DNA of 64,000 bases from Antedon mediterranea (taxonomy: Eukaryota > Echinodermata > Crinoidea > Comatulida > Antedonidae). Of this stretch, positions 1-10,400 are shown piece after piece. The first letter of the stretch is position 1; every line of letters begins with the position of its first letter. The notes under the pieces were generated by a model. The model was not told the origin of the DNA. It did no database searches and worked only from the letters and a program-made list of their open reading frames with translations. Location: contig NC_092673.1 of the NCBI RefSeq assembly GCF_964355755.1, forward strand, positions 9,803,001 through 9,867,000, written 5' to 3'. Position numbers and translations under genes: made by a program.

Positions 1-954
1 TAGAACATAAGAAATAAACAAATTAAATTTCACTATAAAACCATAAATTGGTCGACCAACTGACACGCTATCATAATTGTTATGAACGTTCTATACCCAC
101 ATATGTGAGATCGGCAAGTTTAATTTCCAAAACCTAGGGTTGTGTCCACGGCAGCAGGCCAATCACCATCTAATAAACAAGCACATCATACACGATTTAC
201 ACGTTGCTGAAAATATTGATATTGCACAATATTGTTGTGTCTGAAAAACGCATATTTCCGAAGATTGTACAAGTAAAAGAAAGTATTTGTACACCTCACA
301 TTAAATCACTTGCGTAGACTACAATGTAAGCTAGGCCTCGCAGTTCTAAATTCGCTAACTAGGCTTAAGTCGACCAATGTACTTCCAGGAAGAGGAGAAG
401 GCGGTGTAAATGCACATTCATGGACGTACATGGCGACAATGAGTTTGTAACATTAGCAGGATTTTTAAACAGGACACAAATTACTTTTTGATTAAAGTGA
501 TAATTTATTTCCATCAACAGCAGCCAGCACCATCATATTTCGTAAATGTTCATTGTACTAAACTCTGCTCAGAAAAATATTTGGCTAAATATATAGTATA
601 TAAAGAAGTACATTAGTCGTTTATTTATTTATATATTTATTCTATATATTATATCCAGACCCAATATTTGGATTTTAAAAAATAGTGTAATCCGTTAACA
701 ATCGCCAAATGATGCATTACTAGATATACATGTCCAAGTTCAAGTTCAAATTTATTGTCAAATATGCAATTACAATTTGTATTCCAAAGATCAAACACAC
801 GATAAAAATACATACAATATAGGCTGTCCACCACTCCTCCTTAAGCTGCTGAAGTCTTTCCCCAAAACCACTTATGGTAAAGTTTCTTTGAATAACGATC
901 TTTTGGGATATATTTGCTATTGTGCTGAATGACTTTGTGCTAAATCAAATACGT
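1..954. other. Non-coding stretch, no gene seen
   Basis: AT-rich sequence without a convincing exon on either strand. If Notch exons encoding the upstream EGF repeats lie to the left of the window, this is Notch intron; that is inference. Confidence 0.4.
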
Positions 955-1745
955 GCATGTATAAATCAAGGACCTGCTGTACGCAGACGATGCTGCATTT
1001 GTAGCTAATTCTGCTGAAGATCTTCAAGCTACCATGACAGTATTTATCAACCTGTAGGAAGTTTGGTCTCACAATCAGTATCTGCAAGACAAAAGTCATG
1101 CACAGCATCAGCATCACAGACCCTACCACCATCAAGGTCAATGACACTACATTGGAGGATGTGGACAACTTCACTGCCAATCTATCTCTGGATATAGAAA
1201 TTGAGACATGTCTATGTAAGGCTGTAATGATGGCAAGATTGAAGAACCGAGTGTGGAATAATAATAGTCGGTGAAAACTAAGATTAAAGTTTACTCAGCA
1301 TGTGTACTTAGCATGCTCTTGTATGCCTCTGAGGTGTGGACAACATATAAAAAACAGGAGAAACAACTTAATGCCTTTCACATGCGCAGTCTTTGACGCA
1401 TTTTACATATCAATTGGCAAGACAAAGTAAGGAGAGTGTTTAAAGATGGCAGGATGTCATGATATCTTTACCATGCTTACTCAAAGGAGGTTAAATACAA
1501 TCAGGATCGACTGCGAATGTATCCCTAAGTAACTCCTATACAGTGAACTCGCTTTTGGAACACGCAGCAAAGGCCGTCCATTGCTCAGGTATAAAGATGC
1601 CTGTAATACCTGCTGGCATTGACATCAAATCAAGTGAGATACTAGCAAGTGACAGAACATCATCTCACAGCGACCGAGACAAGCGAGAACCTGTGAGCTG
1701 AATTTAGACAAGCCCAGAACTGCTGCTGTTTTTACCTGCCATCTT
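955..1745 (+). pseudogene. Degenerate LINE reverse-transcriptase 3' fragment
   Basis: Translation of the + strand, with several frame changes and stops, gives the non-LTR reverse transcriptase box YADDAAFVANSAEDLQ near 978-1032. It is followed by an FGLTIS..KTKVM-like stretch and then a segment matching the usual downstream part of these proteins (YSACVLSMLLYASEVWT near 1294-1340; NAFHMRSLRRILHINWQDKV near 1369-1428). This order is typical of CR1/jockey-type LINE ORF2 proteins. The 5' part of ORF2, the endonuclease and a clear 3' tail are missing, so this is a dead fragment. The family assignment within the LINEs is uncertain. Confidence 0.75.
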
Positions 1746-2954
1746 GTGGTCGTCGGTGTATATCTGGGATTGGACTACACAGTCACCTCCATAGTTGCAG
1801 GATACAAATAATAATGAAAAATTAAAATGTATAAAAGTTAAATTAAAAACAAACACAAAATTAATTAATTAATAATTAGGCTACTCATCTGAAACAGTTT
1901 GCAAGAACATCTCTTGCATCATGTTCTGAGGACTCCTTTTATAGAGGACACATTAATATCAGTTCTAAAGAGGACCCCTTAATAACAGTTCTTAGCCCCT
2001 TAATAGCTGTTATAAAATGAACCTATTGATATCAATTCTTAATGATCAATCTGGGGAAATTAATAATCAAGCTACAATACCACTACCGCTACCAATAATT
2101 CTACGTTTTTGAATAGGCTCTAAAAGCTCGCATTAAAAATGCATAAAAATGTATTATGGAAACTGGACATTTTGGAATCGGTAGAAAATAATAACTAGTA
2201 GGTTGACCGAAAAGTCGAAACCGCCTCGGATGTTTATTATGAACTAGCATTAATACCGCCTGATCTGAATCTTATAGCTACTGTAAAAAACGCCATCATA
2301 TAGGCTACCACATACAGGTTGCATTCCCATGGGCCTAGCTAGTTGCAATTAAATTTGTTTGTGGGCAAGCTTAGCGATACGGTCAATGTCCAGTTGGGTC
2401 TTAAAGTCAGTCAGAGACAGGTAGAGCGTTCAATTCTGGAATGCCTATAGTATATAGGCTTTAGGAAAAAATGACAGCGCAATTTAGGCCTCAAAGGCTA
2501 CAGTAGCAATCTACAGATATTTATCCATCTAAAAAATGAAATAATTGGTATTGCTGAAATGTTGTATACCTAATGGACAGACTACACATGACAGGCAATC
2601 TGTATTGTATCAAAATCTATTAGGTTAGGTTTCTACTGTCCAAGCAGTGATTCGACTAAAAACAGGGACTTCTCTGGTAAAAAGATTTTGGCACACTAGG
2701 AGTATCATATAATTCGCAGACCATGACTTAAGCACTTCCGTTTTGATCTATTCGACAAAAATGAAAAAAATGTCTACTTTATATTTCTAATTTAATGTAA
2801 TGGTGATGTAATAACAGATGTAACAATACAAAATACATATTGTAGTTTATTACTAACTTTATATAAACTGTATTATAAAAAGTGAAAATATTTATCTTTA
2901 TGTTGACATAACAACAGTTATTTTTTCCTACCTACTGATAATATACTTTGAATA
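1746..2954. other. Non-coding stretch
   Basis: AT-rich, no exon with splice sites or recognisable repeat boundary seen on either strand. Confidence 0.35.
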
Positions 2955-3182
2955 TCAGATGCAGCTACCATCATTATTCGCTCTCAAGTGGATATAGACC
3001 TCTGTAACTGTTACATTGTTACACCATAGATTGTTGACAACCACCTTCACTGATGGATTACCAAAATCTAGTCTTCGGTCAGATCTTTCACAAGAAAAAC
3101 CATCATTGTTTGTGTCATATTCAGTAGCAGTGTCCTTAAACCAAGTCTCGTATATACATCTCAAATTAGCATCACGATAATC
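2955..3182 (-). CDS. Candidate terminal coding exon, unknown protein
   Basis: On the minus strand a pyrimidine-rich acceptor (CTCTTTTATCCTTAG) is followed at 3182 by a 76-codon open frame that ends in TGA at 2957-2955. The peptide is not low-complexity: it has four cysteines, a TNNDGFSCERSDRRLDFGNP segment and a C-terminal VYIHLRANNDGSCI. I do not recognise the family. Composition suggests a secreted or extracellular domain. If real, it is the last exon of a gene transcribed opposite to Notch, whose earlier exons should lie at higher coordinates; none was identified. It could be a chance open frame. Confidence 0.3.
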   Translation of the reverse strand, partial: DYRDANLRCIYETWFKDTATEYDTNNDGFSCERSDRRLDFGNPSVKVVVNNLWCNNVTVTEVYIHLRANNDGSCI

Positions 3183-3239
3183 CTAAGGATAAAAGAGTAC
3201 ATGCTTTCAATTCATGAGTTCATCAATTCATTCAATAAT

Positions 3240-3510
3240 GATAATTGGCTGTGAGACCGCCTCTCCTTTCTTGTTTCCATGGTTCAGCATTGGTTTGGCT
3301 GTAAAGGTCAAATGCACTAGACCAGTGAGGTTAACATTGTATGTCGGGTGACACGAGTTGAATGATCGGGAGGGATCTTTGATCGGATTGTTTTATTCAA
3401 GAGTGTATATGGCTCGATGTGCAGTGATACAGGCTTTTGTGTTTGCGTTACCAGGATATTATCCTAAATTAAAGATTCTGACAAAATCAATCAATCAATG
3501 TATCTTTTAA
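3240..3510 (+). repeat. Probable LINE/SINE 3' tail fragment
   Basis: The segment ends with ATTAAAGATTCTGACAAA followed by TCAATCAATCAATG. That short tandem tail after a degenerate coding-like stretch is the usual end of truncated CR1-like LINEs or their SINEs. No target duplication was found. Confidence 0.3.
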
Positions 3511-4320
3511 AAATCAATCTTAACCATTATCCCCCTCGACAATTCATTGAGGACCATGTCTCGATATACGTTCTTGCCTCAAGGCAGCTACACATCCAGC
3601 TGCAGTATGCTACTACTAGCCTAGGCCATGTCATTTTCAAACACCATTAATTCGTCCAACTGTCTCTTCAAAACGATGTTAACAACACACTCACCGTCCA
3701 CTGTTTAATGTGGATGAATTTTCATCAATTTCTTCCGTCATTTCAACAATATAGTAATAAAAAAATAATCACCGCACAAGAGGTTGATATGATCGAGGGG
3801 GAAGATATGTGATAACTCGTGTGATTCTCATGCATGAAAAATAATTCTGTGTACACAGACAAAATAGGCATGGCTATGAATTTTGTGAAAGATATGCTTG
3901 AAAACAACTATGGTTGATAATATGAATTTATTTTTATTTATTTTTTTCAAATCTAACTTACTTATCCAAAAATAAAAATCGCAAAGGGATAAGTAATTAC
4001 TAGCATAGTTTCGCATCAATCAATGATTTACTCTAAAATTCATATTTCTGTAATACAAAAGTTTCTTTTTGTGATGTCACAAAAATATTTTTACACTTTC
4101 CCCAGGTTTTTTTTAGGGGGTTACTGTCATCCAATACATTTAGTATGACATGGCTTAAAACCGATTGATATTGCTAGAAACCATTTTTAAATTTCTGTTT
4201 TCTGAACATATCTAGTGGAACTTGACATTAAGATAGCTGATTGTTTTGAATAGTCTGTTTGATTGTAGCAGAACAACATTTCCATTGATAATAATTACTT
4301 AATCAATTTAATCATTACAG
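3511..4320. other. Intronic sequence upstream of first visible Notch exon
   Basis: No exon seen. It ends in the splice acceptor ATCATTACAG used by the exon at 4321. Confidence 0.5.
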
Positions 4321-4421
4321 GACGATTATGTGACATTGAGATACAGAAATGTACTCCAAGCCCATGTCTACATGGAACATGCTCAGTCACACTAACTGGA
4401 TTTCACTGCAACTGCTCATAT
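4321..4421 (+). CDS. Notch: Notch exon: EGF-like repeat (first half)
   Basis: Acceptor ATTACAG before 4321, donor GTAAGT at 4422. The exon enters at codon position 2 and leaves in phase 0. It encodes an EGF core with CTPSPCLHGTCSVTLTGFHC; the repeat is completed by GYYGKSC in the next exon. This is the most 5' Notch exon visible. Confidence 0.92.
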
Positions 4422-7400
4422 GTAAGTTTTGACCATTTTCAATGAAGACAATTGAAAGAAATTGATATTTTATAGAAATTTTTAGTAATTAGCGATTTTA
4501 CTATTAAAGATATTGATCATCAAGTCAAAGGTAAAAAATGTGTTTGTATTAAACTGAATGGTTGTATAATTCTGAAAATGTTGCACTTTATTAGGGCTAT
4601 TATGGCAAGTCTTGTGATCTTCAACTGCTTTCATGTAGCCGTGATCCATGCCAGAATGGAGGAACATGCCAAAATCTAGACAACGGATTCAAATGTTTCT
4701 GTTTAACTGGAACATCTGGCATTCACTGTGAAATCAACGAAGATGACTGCATGTCAATGCCTTGCGAAAACAATGGAATCTGCCAAGATCAGGTTGGTCA
4801 TTTTCTATGTGATTGCCCGTCGGAACACAATGGCATTCGTTGTGAAGTCGATGATCCTTCTTTCCTAGGTGGTATTGGACAAGAGGTTGATGCAGTTACC
4901 CGTCCGCCAAATCCATCAGATGACCAGTGTGCTGATCCAGAATGTGAAGGATTAGGTGGCAATGACATTTGTGATGTAAGTAAATTAAACAAATTTGATT
5001 ATATCAATATTTAAACTTTATTTGTATTTTAATTTATTGAATAATAATACTATCAAATGTATATGAAATGTTTCAGAACAAGTGTAACAATCATGCTTGT
5101 AACTGGGACGGAACAGACTGTTCTGTGGGTGTTGATCCGTGGGCAGATTGTGCAGTTGATCATTGCTATTCCGTCTTCCAAGATTATAGCTGTAATCCAG
5201 AGTGCAATACATCAGAATGTATATTTGATGGTTATGATTGTGAAAGACCAGTACATCAATGCAAGTATGTATTTCAACTATTTACAAATTAGTTTTAGTA
5301 GATATTTGCAAAGATATATTCCTATGTATATGAATGCGTGCAATACCAAAAATTGTTAAACAAACAAACATACAAATGCTCCCTTTTATAATAAAGATAT
5401 TTCACCTGCAGTAAAAGACCCTCAATTTACGAATTCTCAATTTTACGAACGCAAATTTATAACTTCATGGTTAAATACGTACTTAATATTTATAATACAA
5501 AGTGCAGAAATTTTTTTTTTTATTATTCATAGTTTAATCATAAATGAAATTCAAATTAACAAAAATGTGGTTATAAACTTACAATGTATCTATTTATATA
5601 TAATGAAGGGTGATCAAAATGATACAATATTAACTTTAGTTTGAAATCTGCTTGTTTATTCTAATATGTCACAATATAATTGTCTTTCTAGCACTGTTTA
5701 TGATGCCTACTGTGAAAGCAAATTTATGAATAAAATGTGTGATGAAGGTTGCAAAGCAGCTGAATGTGTCTGGGATGGTTTAGACTGCGATACTGATCCA
5801 CCTGTATATGTCGAAGATACACTTGTTCTTATTCTCAGCATAGATTACGAACTTATGCTGACGCCTGTAGTATCGCATGCATTTCTACGTAATCTGAGTA
5901 TTATCTTGCGTACGACCGCTTTCATTTTAAATGATAAAAATGGCATTCCTATGATATATGAATGGCGGTCAGATATTGATGCTAACAGTGGGTTGAATTT
6001 GCAACGTGTACGTAGATTTATCAATTCTAGACGTAAAACAAGATATTCTGATACTGCAGTTGAGTTTGGGTATGTGCAACTCTATTACTAAATAAAAATG
6101 CCAATGTACCTGTTTTGTGAGAGTTGTGGAGTAAAAGACTACACAATTGGGCTGATTTTAATTAAACTGGGCAAATAAAAAAATTCATGTAGTAGTTAGC
6201 TTATGGTCAAAGGTCACAACATTTCTCTGTTCATGTTCTATTGAACATAGTATGTAAAGCATAGTGGAATACAAAGTTAATTTGATTGCTCTACTAATTC
6301 ATAAAAAAAAAATTAGTACTACATTTTTTTTTTCAGGACCAAAGTTTATATAAGGCTTGATAATAGAGGTTGTTTAAAGGCTTCATTAACCTGTTTTGAA
6401 ACATCAGCAGAGGCTGCAGCCTTCCTAGGTGCACTAGCATCAGCTGGTTCGTTTTCTCTACCAATTCTACGAGTAGATGGTAAGCACTGTGTTTTTGTTG
6501 AAATATAGATAAGATACTATAGTACTTATTTTTTACCCACCCTACTACTTGGAGTTGAGTCTTTTTATTGCATGTTTTTCCTCAATTTAATCAGATCTAT
6601 AAGTGCTTGATGACGTACATAGGCATGCAATGGATATTCAGAAAAATCTAGGCTAGGCCTAAGTTACATACATAGCCTGGCCTATGCCTGTGTCCTACCT
6701 ATTTATTCAACTAAGATGTACATTATTAGTGAAGGATGGTGAAGACCTCCAAAACAGTCCAGTCAAAATTGCACAGTGGCTGTGTGTGGACCAGTTCAAC
6801 CCCCTACTTGTCTTGAAAGATGTACTAGGTTCTTTAAAGTGCACATGAGCTAGATATGTACACTGAACCTACAGTTTGTAGTTAGAGAAAACTCCACCAG
6901 AACCATTTTTATTAATGTAATTTTTTAGATAATTAGCTTCTAAAATTGTTATCTTTATATGTCCATTTGATTATGCCATCGTGTTAATAATTTGATTTAA
7001 ATGATGGGTCTTGTAATTTCATCTATGCTACACTGTATATAACATATACAGTGTATTCTGTAAATACTGTAATATGCTGTATGATACAAAATAGGTACAA
7101 TTCAGCACTGTAAACATATTTAGTTCATGTCATAGGATGGCATAATAAAGAGGTTTCGCAACCTTACGATAACGAAAACGAGTGAAACTTTTGAGCTGAT
7201 CCCATTTTATATTCGTAAAGCGTATTTGTGTTGACGAATATCACCGTATATATATATATAGATCCAAAGGCAAATTACTGAAAAAAATGACAATGCTGTG
7301 GGTATCAGTGGCTGGATCTCAATGGAGATACAAAAATAAAAAGCGAAAAGCTAAATCAAAACGATAAAGTAAACAGCCAGAAAAGTTAGCAGAGCTTTCG

Positions 7401-10400
7401 GGCAACACTAGCCCTTCATCAGTGCAAGTGAAGGAATTTGGATAACGTCATAGTATAAAGCTGGCAAGTGCTGCCTGGGTGGACAGGAATAAAGAAATAT
7501 AACAAAGGGAGCCAGGGTGGAGTCTGAATAAGAGTAGAAAACAAAGAAGGTAGCTTGGTAGAGATATAAAAAATTTTGAATGAGACTAAAAAACAGCTTA
7601 AATGGTGGTTAATATTGAAACTTAAATTTTGGTAGTCAATGGAATAATTTTACCGATCTGGGAGTATGTTCCTAATGTTAAGTCCAAAAGGTTTTGTGGT
7701 TTTAAGTAGTAATTCCCAGTGGTTTTCTTTGTCTTTGCGAGTTTTGTCGCTCCATTTGACATCGTGGTCTATTGCAATAACTCTGAAATTTGCAATCGAG
7801 TGACCAGCTGAATTAAAATGTTCGGCTATAGGTTGATCATGCTTTAATGTTTTGATAGCTGATCTATGTTGTGTCATTCTCATACGGAGAGTGTTTTTTG
7901 TTTCTCCGAAGTACTGTTTGCCACAAATATTACAGTATATGAGATAAATGATGTATATATATATATATATACACAAATCAGGCACAGAACATTAATTCTA
8001 AACTATAAATGTTCGGTTCAATGTAACCGTCTATAAAGTGCTCACATTTTGCATTTGAATCCGGAATGATTCATGATTATAATATATAATTATACTTTTA
8101 TTGAAAGTAATTTACTAAAGTAATTTACTAAAATGCCAGGTCAATTTTGATAAATAGCAGTTTTTAAGGTCTTCACTCGCTTTGATGTTATGCTAGGTCT
8201 AGGCAGCCAAGCAACACGTACCTGCGCTTCGCTCAAATTTAACGCATAACACGTCATATTTTGGACGACGCCCTCAATATTTTGTTGCCATGCGAAACAG
8301 ATTTTTACTGGCTCACTAAAAACGAATATGTGTGCGTGATGTATTCGTTTTCGTTATCGTATTCGTAAGATTGCGAAACCCCCCGGTTAATTGTCAACGT
8401 TTATATAGTTTAACGTATGTGCATGTTGCATTTCAGCAGATAACCCGAACTTGTCAAAGCGATGAGTTCAAATCTAGTTCATCTTTCCACGATTTTTGTG
8501 CGCAGCATATCACCTATTGTTTGTGAACATAATTTTGCGTACATTTTTAAAAATGTGCGTTTTGCGCACATGATTGTGGGCACGGCTCGTTCATAGGATA
8601 GAAAAATGGTTTTTGCAGTTAATTTTTTTTTTTACAAAATAACGACGCACGTGCACGTTAAACTTAAATACTCATGGGTAATTTATTGCAAATTTATGGA
8701 AAAATATACCTATTTTTAAACAGTTATAACTCCTCGGGATGGCTGGTTACACCATTAAAATGTATTTTGGAAGCTGATGTAAAATTTGTAACTACCGGAT
8801 GTTTTGACGTCACCATATGACCACTCGAATTTTAAAAATAGAATCTCTTTCTGTTAATAGAGCGCATCGCGCTGATGCGCTCCCCATTTCCTCCTAGATT
8901 TTAGTATGTTCTTGCTGAATCAATTTTCTTTCACATAAGTTTTTAATTTTTATTAGGCCTACGTCATCATATAAAAAAATTAGAATAACTAGATTTGAAC
9001 TCGTCACTATGGACGAGTTAGGTCATCTGCCGTGCAAACACCACATACGTTAGAATATTGCGCACAGAAAAGCGATTATGCCATTGTGACCTGAAGAAAA
9101 TAAAATGTTAGTGTGCCCTCTATTTTTTGTCTAAGTATATACAACTGTATACATACTACATACAGTGAAAATAAATAAATACATTTAAAAAGAGCGCATC
9201 TCACTTTTACATGCCAAAATTTTTCAGTTTATTTAGGTAATTATCTCCTAAAATTGTTATCTTTATATGTCAATTTGATGACATCATCGTTTTACAATTG
9301 GATTAAAAGATGGATCTCTTAATTTCATCTACTAGAGGGTATGCTCGCGCCGCTCGCTCCCCCTCTAGGAAGTGTAGACGATGGTTCTCGGAATGATAAT
9401 GACTCTGATAAAAAGGTTTTAGAAGGACTTTCAGGCTCCTTGTACGTTTTCTGGCGGTTACCATTATTGAAATGCTTGACATTTGTAAAACTAAACCTAC
9501 TCTGTTTCACATCTGTCTTAGATGATTAATAACATTTTAAAGTATAGTGTTTGGTTGGGCCCTTATAGGGCGGAGATGGGGAGGCGGAGTTCATTTAAGG
9601 GAGGTGCTTATTCGAGGGATATGTTTAATTTTGTTAGTTTTAATAATATGGTAACATTTAGAATAAAATAAAATCCTCTGATATGAAAAGTGGTAAAAAG
9701 AATAACAAATGCTTGGTAAATTGTAGATAACAGTGCGATGAATCTACTAATGAACCCGGAAATTACTTGGACCGCATAGAATTAAAATTGAATTGAAAAT
9801 CTACCAATGAAATCAGAAGTTTAGTGTTAAAACCCTTTATAATATCTTCCTAAGATAGAAATATGGAACAATATCTTAATAGTGGAAACTAATGTTATCA
9901 AATCTAAGTTTCGCGGTACATCTCAGATAGATGAGGTAGGTAACCAAGGCGGAGATTTGTCCGAAAGTTTTTCCATTGTGCTTGCCTATGTCAGAATTAA
10001 CCATAATTTATATATAGATGCTACACTGTATTCTGTGTATTCTGTAAATACTGTAATATGCTGTATGATACAAAATAAATACAATTCAGCACTATAAACA
10101 TTTAATTCATGTCATAGGATGGCATAATAATTGTGTCGACTTTCATATATTTTAACGTTGGTGCATGTTGCAATCTAGTTGATAATTTGCTTTGCTCTTT
10201 TATAGATGAAAAAATTGATGTGGATGATCCTAGTGGAAATGAGACATATCTTATCTCGGCAGCTGTTGTCATTATCCTGCTTTTTGGATTGCTTTATGTT
10301 GTCGTGAACAAACGCAAGTTCCGAACAAGTATGACTTGGTTCCCAGACAATTTCAAAATTTCTGAATCAAAGAAACGGGCACACGAGGAAACTCCAAGAC

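Larger units (their letters stand above)
7149..8387 (+). mobile_element. TIR-bounded insertion, PIF/Harbinger-like by target duplication
   Basis: The left end reads GAGGTTTCGCAACCTTACGA; the right end, reverse complemented, reads GGGGTTTCGCAATCTTACGA. Both continue into ATAACGAAAACGA-like sequence. The flanks carry TAA on both sides (7146-7148 and 8388-8390), and the uninterrupted copy near 10127 has a single site. A 3-bp TWA-type duplication suggests PIF/Harbinger, but no transposase is visible. The body contains a Penelope remnant, so the unit is non-autonomous or composite. Confidence 0.55.
9229..10190 (+). repeat. Intronic duplication, copy B (interrupted)
   Basis: 9229-9330 and 10018-10127 match copy A (6906-7148), and 10128-10190 matches 8388-8450. 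Copy A is therefore split at 7148 by the TIR element, and copy B at 9330 by an unrelated insertion. Confidence 0.65.
6480..10205 (+). other. Notch: Notch intron of 3.7 kb filled with repeats
   Basis: The intron lies between the NODP and transmembrane exons. It holds a 1.24-kb TIR-bounded insertion with a Penelope remnant, a diverged duplication of intron sequence, and a further 0.69-kb insertion; each is listed separately. No extra Notch exon was found. Confidence 0.8.
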
